NCBI RefSeq assembly: GCF_037975245.1
Contig: NC_092562.1
Coordinates: forward strand, 15,084,521-15,148,520
From: Apostichopus japonicus
Lineage: Eukaryota > Echinodermata > Holothuroidea > Aspidochirotida > Stichopodidae
Length of the DNA: 64,000 nucleotides
Direction of reading: 5' to 3'
Part shown: in pieces, positions 26,101 to 36,680 of the stretch
How positions within the stretch are numbered: the stretch's first letter is position 1
Layout of the letters: every line of letters begins with the position of its first letter
Notes under the pieces: generated by a model
What the model saw: only the letters and a program-made list of their open reading frames with translations
What the model was told of the DNA's origin: nothing
Databases searched by the model: none
Program-made: the position numbers and the translations under genes

Positions 26101-27239
26101 CTAAATTGCCCCACTACATTGGGTGGACGCATCGATGGCTAGTGGGAACAACATACAATGGTTAGTAAGACATAAAATCCCTTTTCTTCCGGCACTATAG
26201 GCACGCCACTGTCCTGTGTGGGAAATAAGTAAGTGGATTCCTACCCGGCTAGAACAATACCGGTATATAAGTTCATTTATAAAATACCAAGTCTCCATCT
26301 GGAGTGTTAGCGTGACATTTGTAGTGAACTGAATCACTGTGCAGAAACTTTCTGGAATTTGTATTAGTTATGAGACTGTTGAAGTAAGCCTAACATTTTT
26401 TCCGTCGATCGTGCTTTGTGTATTAAAAAGTGAGAGATTGGTTAACTTAGTTCACATATCATCTGAGGCGGTGCATCAGAGCGATCTGGGGTCAGAGCAT
26501 TGGGACATCTGACTTTCATTTGAGGAAGCAAACATCCCAAAACACCTTAACAAAATTATGCATGGAAGAGACCCTCTGTGTATTCCTGTAAACCACAAAG
26601 TCCAGTACTGGAATGTTTTATTCCCCTCTAACAACGGCCATTCTTATTTACAATACTTTCTTAAGTTTTCGACAAACGGGCAATTTTTCATTACAAGCTT
26701 CTTTAATTCGCAATCAAAGGTCACTTTTAAATATATAACAATACATCCCCATAATAGAAAACGGTACTTTTCTTTAAACAAAAAAGTGCACTTCTAGACA
26801 CTTTGAGGTTTATCACTGCGATTTCCGGTTCCATGCATACATCATGGTTTTGTCATTGCAAGGTTACAACAGCAATTTCTTGCAATCTCAGTGGATGGAT
26901 CATGGATGGATCATGGATGATGATGACTAGTGTGCATGTACTGGTAGTCAAGACATGAAACATTGTAATAAGTCGAAATGAAACATAATAATGGGTATCG
27001 TAGTGTATGTATCTAGGAAGCGTGTTAATGTTGCTTCAGCATAAACTATAGAACCAGAGGGCCGTCATTCACCGTGCCAGTTCTACACTAAACTTTAAGT
27101 ACCTGGTAAGGTACACCCATGTAAAATTTTAAAGAGCACCAAATTGTGTAGTTAAACACAATTCCTAATTGCCGATTGATCTACAGGTGTAAAGTTATTT
27201 GTAACATGTAGGTACACCCATAATTCCACCGGTCTTTCA
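23190..27239. other. Intergenic region between divergent ELAV-like and AGBL4 genes
   Basis: About 4 kb between the candidate ELAV-like promoter and the AGBL4 start codon. CpG-containing patches occur at 23200-23310 and 23740-23800 (cacgcgcaagcgcgtgg). ORFs at 24226-24815 and 25204-25455 lack domains or splice context. This interval should hold both promoters and any shared regulatory elements, but no AGBL4 TATA box could be fixed. Confidence 0.6.
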
Positions 27240-27264
27240 ATGGCAGAAGAGAGACCACAGTCAG
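27240..27264 (+). CDS. AGBL4: AGBL4 exon 1 (start codon, MAEERPQS)
   Basis: ATGGCAGAAGAG opens MAEERPQS and stops one base into a Gly codon at the donor TCAG|gtaaaa. That single G joins GC of the exon at 31772 to give GGC, continuing GSDNDAEDG. Vertebrate CCP6 also begins with MAE followed by a short acidic, Gly/Asn-rich stretch before the conserved PPGY/PTGY region, and its first coding exon is similarly short. Start and phase fit, but the exon is too short for homology to prove it. The 5' UTR and transcription start were not resolved. Confidence 0.78.
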
Positions 27265-27928
27265 GTAAAAGAGTACGAAAATTCTAATCTTAAGCTGGAA
27301 TTTGTAAAATATATTTCAATTTATAGTATAAGATGACATTTATTAATGTTGAAGTAGAAGTAAGGTGCTGATTGATATTTATGCGGTGCAGTAAATGTTG
27401 TGTTATCAAGGGGTTGCTAAGTACGCTTTCGACCAGTTGCCCACTCAAGTTTATTGGTAAAGTACCACCTAGTCTAAGACTAACTGTAAGTTGTAACTAA
27501 CACAAAATATAACCAATTTCCTCGTAATTTGTGTTACCCAAAAGTTCTGCCTTGACATTATAGCTAATTAAATACGACAGCGATAGTAATAAATTAGTAT
27601 TATTTCTACACTAAATAGTGAACAATTTAAATATCACGAAGTTGCATGTTATTGTTACATTGTTAATACTGACTAGGCTAACATTTATGCAGTTGAAGGG
27701 GTTTCGCAGAACTAGTCCAATGGGCACCCCATAGACTGACTACAGTTAGTATTATGATGGTATACGGTAATTTCGCGATAGAAAGGGCATTAATCATCTT
27801 TTAAAAGATAGCGTTGATGACGATCTGGCTGATTTTGCTCAGTGGTTCTGTTCAATACTTCAACTATGCGATGTTTTGACACATTCCGCCAGAAATAAAA
27901 GGAACTAGGCCTATACTAGCCTATGCTA

Positions 27929-28070
27929 TAGCTGGTGGGCTCATATTAATTGACGCACTTACGGATTTGATTAACGATGTCTATCAACAAAAAATTCCAA
28001 ATCACTCAACTGTCTGCATTTTTCATAAGTGTAGTTTTTCAGAAATGTAATGATCTCATAATATTTATTG
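27929..28070 (+). repeat. Dispersed repeat, copy 2 of 2
   Basis: Matches 11778-11915 over about 135 bases in the same orientation, opening tggtgggctcatattaattg and sharing cgatgtctatcaa and tttttcata. The class is unknown. The two copies sit in different genes, so this is a mobile or dispersed sequence and not a local duplication. Confidence 0.75.
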
Positions 28071-29087
28071 TTCTGTGCCTACGCAACGTACAGTTGAGCA
28101 GAATTTAACCACAAAATGTCTGTCGTGTCAAGTTCTTTCATACCCCTAAATTGACACATTCGTCCATAAGCTAACTGTAATGTAGGCCTTAGTATACATC
28201 CATTGACTTTGGATGCTGTTTGCTATGCTCTGAGCCTCTAACTGTCTAAGCTCAGACAGGTCAGGTCCAAGAGATTAGTGTATCCTATTGAGGTAATTGG
28301 GTTATTTTTAGGGAGTAAGATTTCCAAATGCCCAAATAAAATGCAAAACTGGGGGGGGGGATGCAAAACTGTAACTCTGCTGTAAAGGTCGGGAATCGAA
28401 CTGCTTGAATCAAGGAAACATTTCACTAGCTTCGCGCATATGTTGAAATATACTTCCGTTAAATGGGTGATAGAATGAAAGTGTCTTAAAATACAAAAGT
28501 TATGTTTTCTTGTTTTACTGCACATGGCAACTTTGGCTGTTTTGGTTAAGGCTTTGTAGATTAAAATTGCAATTGACAAAGTGCTTGCAATTTGACTTGC
28601 AGCTGTTGCAAGTCATTTACAACAATTTTGACAGTAACTACATTGCCAGTCAGTGCAAATTTAGGGAACGCACAGAGTTACCATACACCACCATACTAGC
28701 CCTATTGAATGTTCTAGTGTTCTAGGCTAGCCGATGATATTCTGCAGGTCTTGGTAAGGCAATCCAATCAATGTAATAGGATCCAGACAAAATTGCATCA
28801 GTAAATATGGAGTAGCCTAGGCCCTATTGTTAGGTGTTAACACTGCAAAATTACACCTGCTTCCCCAGGAAAGATATCTATTCCAATGGAGAAAAAAAAT
28901 ATTTGACCAATCCCAGACAAAGTTTTAAATTTAACATTTAGAAGTAACAAGCAATTAATTCATGGCAAAACCTTGCATTTAAGAAACCACATTTAGCCTA
29001 GTCTGTATGTACTATCTCATAGGATGGAATGTATAGGTTTGCCCATCAGAAGAGATAAGCTTGTAGAGTATGGAACCCCGAAAGGGC

Positions 29088-29185
29088 AATGTATTATGTT
29101 ATTTACTTAAATGATATTTACTTCTATGCTGAATGCTAAATGTATTATGTTATTAACTTAAATGTTATTTACTTCTATGCTGTCT
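29088..29185 (+). repeat. 51-base tandem duplication
   Basis: Two units starting aatgtattatgttatt at 29088 and 29139 share acttaaatg(a/t)tatttacttctatgctg-type sequence. This directly precedes the 18-base minisatellite. Confidence 0.85.
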
Positions 29186-29191
29186 GTTATC

Positions 29192-29325
29192 ATGTTGTTT
29201 TCTCCTTTGATGTTGTCTCATTTAATGTTGTTGTCTCCTTCAATGTTGTTGTCTCCTTCAACGTTGTTGTCTAGTTTGATGCTGTTGTCTCCTGTGATGT
29301 TGTTGTTTCCTTTGATGCTGGCGGT
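29192..29325 (+). repeat. 18-base minisatellite, about 7 copies
   Basis: Tandem units of about 18 bases with consensus atgttgttgtctccttt and variants. The period being a multiple of three yields an open frame reading MLLSP(L/S)-like repeats; this is a consequence of the repeat, with no flanking gene structure. Confidence 0.8.
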
Positions 29326-31771
29326 GCTGTTCACTTTTTATGACGTCAAAATACGTATACAAATTCAAAGAATTTAGTGCTTCAGAACTAGCCAAAATGT
29401 CTGAGATACTGACTAGCCCATCTTGTAGGGCTAGGTTATATGAACTAAATGAAAGCAGAAATGATGGAAGTCTCTGTAAAATCGGTGAAGAACATATGAA
29501 AGTCTTTCAACCTAAGAAAAGAGATATATGTGGTCAAGTATATATAATATATAACCTCAGTTAGTTTAACCATAGTAGCATTTAGTATCAATATTAGTAT
29601 AGATGCAACTGCAACGAATGTGAGCCATAGTGGGCTCTGCTATCCCATTGCTGTTCATGAGTTATTGTGGTTTTTAGGGAGGGGTCTAAAAATGCTAACA
29701 GTAACATTAGCCCTTTTTTTTCAAACTGACATAATACATTGCCCTTTCGGTATTCCATAGTAGAGTGGAGTTGTAGGTTGGGCGAGGCAGGTTAGCTGTC
29801 ACTGAAACTCTTAACTTACATACAAAAGACAAATAAACAACTGAACAGGAAGGAGGTCTGTGCAACTGAATATATTGACAGTAACTCTCTTGAGGCTGCA
29901 TGCTATGTCCCTATCACATAATAGTAGTGAGCACCTGGAAAGGGAATGCACACAGGCATGCCTCATTACAATAACACACTTATACAAGTAATCACAGGAA
30001 TGAACTCGGCATCGATCATTACAATAATACACTTATATAGGTAGTCACAGTATTAGTGACCTCTACAAGCTTAATCCTTAAGGCTAAATATTAGTTTCTG
30101 GAGGCTGTATGAGGGCTTGGCAGATGCGATAAATAAACTTAATGAATGAAAGAATGAATGGAGGATGTTTGAGTGATTGAAGAACGGAAGGCAAGTCATT
30201 GTTTCAGGTAATTAGTAATTTAAGCAGACTAGTTACTTGGTTGAATGTGCCATGCATTGCACTACATTATATATTCTTCATAAAGTACGAAAAGTACATT
30301 TTTGTGAATGTTTTGCCATTGGCAGGCAGCCTTAATTACAGAATATGTTCTGGTCAAATTGGTTGAACTCTGAAAATGTCATGAAAAGTGTTACAATCAG
30401 TATTCACCAGCAGAAGGTGCTTGTCCTAATGTCAACGTTGGTTGCCAGAAACAAGCACAGTTTATTAAAGATTAAAACCAACACAGGCCAGTGAGCTGTC
30501 AGACAGTGTATTAATGTTTAATACTTTGTCTACCATCACATTATCTTAAGACTAGACATGACTCATTGTGAAAAATTAAGTGCGTTGCATAGCAAAGCAT
30601 GTACATAAATAGTTTAGAACAGTGTCAAGCATTGCCAAAAATTATTTAAGAATACTGAAGGCCGATGCATTTCGGCAAGGAGATGAGAGCCTAGACTCAG
30701 TAGTAGGAGTTGTTGTTACAAGTCTGCTATGCATCTTTCCATTTATGTTCACCGAAACGCTTCCATTCATCTCTAATAATATAATAATAATAACTAAGAT
30801 TTATAATGCGCTAATTATAAACAAAATAGTTGTCAAAAGCGCCAATAGCTCTGTTCCATTCATCTCTGTTCCATTGTCTCAATGTGTTACATTTGTGTTG
30901 CATATATACCATCTGTCCAACAGTCTGCTCGCATTTGTCTACCAGTGTATCACATTTTATTTGACTGAATGTAGGATTCATTATTACCATTACTGGCTCT
31001 CCACAAACAAACTGTATTTTTTTGGAGTGTGAAGCAAAATGTTAAATCTCAGTAAAGAGCTGAAAACTCCATAATTTCAGAGACATGTGGTCAGAAACCA
31101 AGAGGTAACCATCACTATGTTTCCATTGAAAGACAGTAACAGTAACAACATGTAAAAGAAGAGCAAACAATACTTTGAAATCAAATAGGGAGCTGCTTTC
31201 CCTGGGTGATACAAGTACACAGTTAACAGTAAATCAGTTAACAGTCAATTCTTAACAGACTTAAAAAGCTTTGCTTAGAACTTTGCTCTGAAAGAAGATC
31301 ACGGAAGATGAGGACGTATTTGAATTGCTTATGAACTGGATGTTTAGATGAAAATAGTTTAATTAATTTTGAATTTTATTTGATTTAAATAATGCAGTTT
31401 CTGCATGGGTCAGGAAGGTTGGGAATTGGTATACATGATGGTTATCTAAAGTAACAGTGCGTAGATGAAGTCAAACCCGAGTGTTGGTAGTTTCTGTCAA
31501 TACATCGGTTCAAACAACCAATCAGTGTTTGGAACGATGGAATATTTTCTGCCCATGATGATGTCTGATAATTGATACTAATAGTAAAGAAGGTAAACAC
31601 TTAAATTACTTTTTTGGAATCTGATGAAGGTGTTATATTTATTATTTAGATAAGAATTATGATCAAGGATCAACATCTCTATAGGACAGTACTTGCATTA
31701 TGTCAGACATGTGTCAAAGAGAGAGAAGCTTTCTTCAAAATAATCCTTCTATGCTCTCTTTGTAATCGCAG

Positions 31772-31894
31772 GCAGTGATAATGATGCTGAAGATGGCGTG
31801 GTGGGTAACTTGAACAAGTTTGTGGTTGTACCTCCAGGGTACACAGAGCAACCCAAGAAAGGTCATCTAATATTTGATGCCAGCTTTGAAAGTG
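31772..31894 (+). CDS. AGBL4: AGBL4 exon 2
   Basis: A 123-base exon with acceptor tgtaatcgcag and donor AGTG|gtaagt. It encodes SDNDAEDGVVGNLNKFVVV then PPGYTEQPKKGHLIFDASFE and S, residues about 10-49, ending in a split Gly codon. PKKGHLIFDA(S/C)FESGNLGRVD across this junction is a signature of CCP6-type carboxypeptidases and begins the N-terminal domain. The acidic leader is more variable. An acceptor four bases downstream (ggcag|TGAT) would break the frame, so the first is chosen. Confidence 0.96.
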
Positions 31895-32363
31895 GTAAGT
31901 ATCACCTACCTTATAGATTTGATGAATATCAGATATTAATGTAAAAGTATTACCCTAAGTTGTGCAATTTGTATAAAGTAGTTCAGTGTGGTATAGTCAA
32001 TAACATAAAGCATGTGGCACTGATGTTACTGGTTTTGTGAGGCTTTGAAGTATATCATTGTGAATCACAGCATATCATTGGCTATGGCACATACATTTTC
32101 CTCTCAAATGACAAGTAGCTGCAGATGCAGGTTCAACAGGTCTTCCAAGCAATGCACTTTATAATTAACAGTAGGGTCATGTAAATGAATAGAACACAAT
32201 AATACAGCAGTGAGACTCATACCAATAATGCACATTGGTCATTCAGTTAGAGCAGTAGTCACCCCCCGCCCCCCCTCCCCGCAACTGACTGACTAGTGAA
32301 CTACAGTATCTGTATTTGCATCGCCCACCTACCCACAAGCCAAATAGTCGAATCTGTGCTATC

Positions 32364-32376
32364 ATGGCAGAGCAAG
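32364..32376 (+). CDS. Candidate nested microprotein gene, exon a (MAEQ)
   Basis: ATGGCAGAGCAAG followed by donor gtaaaa encodes MAEQ plus one base of a split codon. The context of the ATG (atcATGG) is a fair initiation site. It joins in phase to 32556-32587 (G|AG = Glu). It could instead be an alternative first exon of AGBL4, since the one-base overhang is also compatible with exon 3 at 52029. No TATA box is evident; the upstream is C-rich. Not recognised as any known protein. Confidence 0.35.
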
Positions 32377-32555
32377 GTAAAACATGCAAACCTTTTCAGT
32401 TAAGTAAACGATAGCGACTAGCACACACTGTTTCATACAGTAGTATATGACTGTATTCTTATCCTAACATTTGTCTTTACCATAATAAAATGTATTCCTG
32501 TAACTCTACGAAAAATGTATTTTTTTTAAAATATTTGTCATTTTAAAAATGTCAG

Positions 32556-32587
32556 AGGTCCCGACGGGAAATACAGAAGCCAAAAGG
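32556..32587 (+). CDS. Candidate nested microprotein gene, exon b (VPTGNTEAKR)
   Basis: A 32-base segment with acceptor ttaaaaatgtcag and a strong donor AAAAGG|gtaagc. It completes a Glu codon and encodes VPTGNTEAKR, ending in phase 0. An in-frame ATG overlapping the acceptor (MSEVPTG) would allow this to be a first exon as well. Supported by splice signals and phase continuity only. Confidence 0.38.
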
Positions 32588-32804
32588 GTAAGCACAAACT
32601 ATACTTGTAAATAGCTAATTAATGGAAATTACTAACGAGTTGTGATGTATGAATATTGACGTCTTATACAATTCATTTCTTTATCTGATTAAATGTGATG
32701 AGTAGCATCACATCCACCAGGTGTGTATTTCTGATATACAGAGGGATTTACATAGATTTATATAGATTTAAATACTTGGCTTGCTTAACTTATACGTATA
32801 TCAG

Positions 32805-32873
32805 TACATATTTCAAATGACCTCCTTGTTCAGTTATGTTGAACGTTTAAGACCAGAATCTATAGAAGATCCT
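32805..32873 (+). CDS. Candidate nested microprotein gene, exon c
   Basis: A 69-base segment with acceptor cttatacgtatatcag (branch-point-like gcttaac about 20 bases upstream) and donor GATCCT|gtaaga. It encodes YIFQMTSLFSYVERL then RPESIEDP, 23 codons in phase 0 at both ends. The peptide has an amphipathic-helix look (FxxMTSLFSYVERL) followed by an acidic turn and does not read like intron noise, but I recognise no family. Confidence 0.42.
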
Positions 32874-35069
32874 GTAAGACTTGAGTTCAGCTACAGTTTG
32901 AAAATTTATAGGGAAACAAGAAGGAACAAAGAAAGAAAGCAAGAAAGAAATTCATTAACTATTTAAATTGCCTCTCATATCTGTTTTGCTTTAAATCCTG
33001 TTAACAATGATCCTTGTCCAAATTAGCAAATTATTCTTTATGGTTGGGTTTGAGGTGCTTAACTCTCTCAAAATCAGCTTAAGAGAAGCCGTGGAGAGCA
33101 GTTGGTATTAAAACAAAGGCTCTAATATTTTCCTTTGCTATCATACCAAATGAACTGAAATTAAAAAAAAAAAAAGTATTAAATATAACAAATCATGTGT
33201 CCAGAGTGTCTTGTATTTCATTGAAGGAGATATTTGTGTCTGTAACATATAACATATTAACCTATAAGGTTTCCTGTCATGCAAGTGCATATGACGTAGA
33301 GTGTTGTGTTTAGTATGTCCCGTAATTTGTTTTTCATGACAAAGCAGAAACAATTTGCAGTATTTGTCAATTTTCAAAACAAGTATAATTTGCATGTAGT
33401 ATTTAGGCTAAGTCTCCCATATGTTGTTGAGCTCTCTTTTAGATTATAAGAATCGGTGCATAAGTTATTAAATATTGTTGTGTACTTGCTGGTAGGACTC
33501 ATAAAGATACATCAGAGGGTGCAAGGTTAACATTACATCTCTTTTCTACTGGGAGAACTATGTCATAATGTGCATAGTTAATTTGATATTGTTAAGTAAT
33601 TTTCATACTGAGATAGAAAGTACTGTTATTAACACAGCCGAGAGAGAAAGTAGTAGTAGTAGGTTTGTGTTTGTACCTTCTGTGTAATGTTTTGGATCCA
33701 AATCAAAACCAAGGAATGGAGTGAAGGATGAAGAAGAAAATGCCAAGTGCTGGTTGTTACTACTGTAGTTCTTAAAATTACTGTGTTATTTTACACTCTG
33801 TTTTATTTTACAATAGGCTTTCAAACAAACATAGTTTGTTTACCACTAATTTGTACCCCCCTCCCATCCCCCCTCTTCTCTTTACCATGATCTTTATTTG
33901 ATTCCCATATGAAGCTAATGACATTCATGTAAGGCCAGAAAGGAAAGGGGAAAATAACTAGTAGGTTGAAAGTCCATTTACCTGCAATAGCATCAGAATG
34001 TTATACTAATAATAAATTAGACTTTATGTAAAAGTGCATTTCAATGAAATATAAACTCAGGGCCCTTTACCAAGATGAAATATAAGACATAATGGGAACT
34101 ATAAACAAACATATATAACCAATATATATATATATAACCATGATTGATTTTCAAGTGTCTAAATCTTTCATTTTCATGTTGGAAATCCATAGCTCCCCTT
34201 GAGCTTATCAGAAAGGCATCCAGTTTACTAGCTGTTACATCTTTCTGTCATAATTTTCTCTTCTTGGGTGACCACTTTAGCTGTTCGTACAACAGTAAAA
34301 CACCATGTTTCTTGGATGATAACCTGTGTAGCAAAGCCCTGTATAACAAACATTAAAATCTGCACTATATATCTTGCTCTACTACCAAAATTATAAGAAA
34401 CAAAAGTGAGCAAAAAAGTACTAGTTTTGTAACATTATGGTACTTTGCAGAAGATGAAGGTGTATGTACATGTGCTGTTAAATACTGTATCAGTTGGCCT
34501 CTAGAGAATACAAGACAGTTCTTTAAATGGTCTTGGCGGTAACATCTAATTCTTAAGAGGAAAAAAACTTTCTGTAACCTTTGTACTTCCATATTTTTAG
34601 TAAATTAAAGGGGGCACAAACCCAACCATTGTTTTTGGCTTATACCACAGAGATCCTTGTGAAGAACAACTCCCTTAAATAATCAGCTAAGAAAAATGTG
34701 ATATCGTTTGGGAGATATCCTAGTTTAAAAGCCATGTCTTGGGGCTGTCATATTGTAAAGCTGTGATAAAGGTCACTAGTAGTATCTGAATCCTTTTATT
34801 TGTTCTTTGTCTTTCTGTTTATAATTTTAAGGTAGAATGTTAACAGTGTGTTGGCAAGGAAACAATCGCCATCATTTGGTCATGTTAAGCGATTCAATAT
34901 TTTAGATTTATGTCCATCATGGAAAATAAACATTGGAATAAGAAAAGAAAAACAAAATAAAATTGCAGTCCACATGGCTTGTTGATGTCATATTTAGACT
35001 TGCTCAAGTCTTCTGTCTTGTATGTGGAAACACTATATAATAAAATAGTAATAAAATAGTACTTATATA

Positions 35070-36680
35070 CACTGGCGGATCCAGGGCCTTTGTTTGGGAG
35101 GGGCCAAAGTGGCATTAGAGTGATATGGGGGAGGGGTCTAAGGGGAGGGGGTGCCCCTCCCCTTTTGAAAATTTTCTTTTGCTGAATGCCCTCAGATGCA
35201 GTTTGGTGCGACAAAAGTGTACAATGGTGATGCATAGATGCCAAGGTCAGATGTTTTTTAGGCGGGTGAAAATTTTCTGGTGCTGTTGGTTACGTACACC
35301 ATCTAAGCGGAGCGCCACCATGAGTTGGCGCGAAGCGTACAAGAAAATTTTGGGATCTTACGGCCCCTCAGATGGCCGGAAACATCACTTCCCGGGTCAT
35401 CTAAGCTGAATCTATACTGTCTCCATATTTGTATTGTGTCTATTTTTTTTTCATTCCAGAGGAAAAAATATCTTGAAATAAAAAAAATCTCTGAAATTTT
35501 GCGGACGCTGTAGCGTTCACGTGTGTCGTAACGGTATTATTTTTCACGAATCGTATATATAACGTTGCTTTCAGCCGGGCATACTTAGCACGATCGGCTT
35601 TGAGTAATTTCCGATCCTGGCGGTTCTGAGATAATTCGCATTTTGGTGTGATGAATAGAATTTCACGCTAGCAATGATGCACTTTCACAGGAAAAACTCT
35701 GTGGGCCTACAATGCGGGAGATTCTTAAAAAATGCGGGAGTCTTTTGGAAAATGCGGGAGATTCGGACAGGTGGGCGGGAGACGACCCGAAAATGCGGGT
35801 GACACCCGCCCAAAGCGGGTGACTTGGCAGCACTGGTGATGTTAATTTACATCTAAAAAAAATGTTTCCCAGTTGTAATTTTCTAAAATATTTATAAAAC
35901 AAAGTTGGGATCATCTTTCTCAAGAAATTTTATTTCTCATAGGTTATAAATTTCATACAACCAGCCTGTAACTGCAAAATGGTGTTAAACTGTAAATCCT
36001 CATGCTCATACATTTACATAGCTCCACATTCTTTAGAAGGCAAATGCTGGTCCATGCCACAAATCGCCGTCCTGGGGGAAGGGTATAAGGGGAGGGGTGC
36101 CTCTCCCCTTTTGATTTTTTTTGGAATCCTGGTGATGCCTACATGTAAAATGGTGGCACTTAGAAAGGCTTTTGTCACCCAACATTTTCTGAGAAATATG
36201 CATTTTTTTGTGTGTAATATAGTAGTTGATAATTCATTCTTTCCCGTGGCATGAAAATGTTCGCTGCTCGCCCCAATGAAAAGAAATATAGGCTAATTTG
36301 AGGTTCAAATGATGCTGTATAGGAGGTTTTATACTCTATTATGCTAAATGCTAAAGAAATGATGGCTGCTAAGTCAAAATTTGATGCAATTTTTTTATGT
36401 ATACTTGACAATTTCAATGCGTTTTTTTCGGACGCTTGTGCGGGTCAGCGGGTTTGGGTGTTAGAATGCGGGTCTAATTCCCGCGAATTGCGGGTCAGTT
36501 GGGAGCTCTGCATTTAATTTTAGACCAGAAAACGAAAAGGTTTAGACTAGTCTACCACTGCTATTCCTCTCGATTTTTTAATTTCCAATCATATGATTTA
36601 GCGGATGTTCGGAAACACTTTTTGGCTCACCTTTGGGGGGGGCCATGGCCCCCGTTGGCCCCCCCTTGGATCCGCCAGTG
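35070..36680. mobile_element. Non-autonomous hAT-like DNA transposon (1.6 kb)
   Basis: Terminal inverted repeats start CACTGGCGGATCCA (14 of 14 matching at both ends; end copy at 36667-36680). The element is flanked by a perfect 8-base direct repeat CTTATATA (35062-35069 and 36681-36688). An 8-base target duplication with CA-initial ends is the hAT superfamily pattern. Subterminal G-rich/C-rich stretches (35085-35165; 36635-36666) and duplicated ctccccttttga modules (35155 and 36100) are present. No transposase-like ORF is recognised; the longest ORFs are under 100 codons, so mobility would need a transposase from elsewhere. Confidence 0.88.
35690..36510. repeat. GCGGGA/GCGGGT-rich modules inside the hAT-like element
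   Basis: At 35712-35830 the motif aatgcgggag is repeated three times, followed by palindrome-forming cacccgcccaaagcgggtg and gacttggcagcactgg. At 36433-36510 a related module reads gcgggtcagcgggtttggg and aattcccgcgaattgcggg. The two look like diverged direct repeats. A similar theme appears at about 57345-57420 (ctgccaactctc...gggagtcacctgattttt), suggesting a separate dispersed family captured by the transposon. Confidence 0.5.

Larger units (their letters stand above)
27265..31771 (+). other. AGBL4 intron 1 (4.5 kb)
   Basis: Contains the second copy of a dispersed repeat (27929-28070), a G-run (28351-28360), a 51-base duplication (29088-29185), an 18-base minisatellite (29192-29325) and a decayed SINE-tail-like patch (30780-30850). 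No other gene is supported. Confidence 0.7.

Noticed and set aside
26101-26337. 78-codon minus-strand ORF in the divergent intergenic region
   Set aside because: No domain and no splice context linking it to the ELAV-like gene; likely chance.
29162-29377. 71-codon ORF of MLLSP-type repeats
   Set aside because: Produced by the 18-base minisatellite; no gene structure around it.
33081-33107. 27-base segment with acceptor aaaatcag and donor-like TTG|gtatta, in phase with candidate nested exon c
   Set aside because: Too short and with a weak donor; kept only as a possible extra exon of the candidate nested gene.
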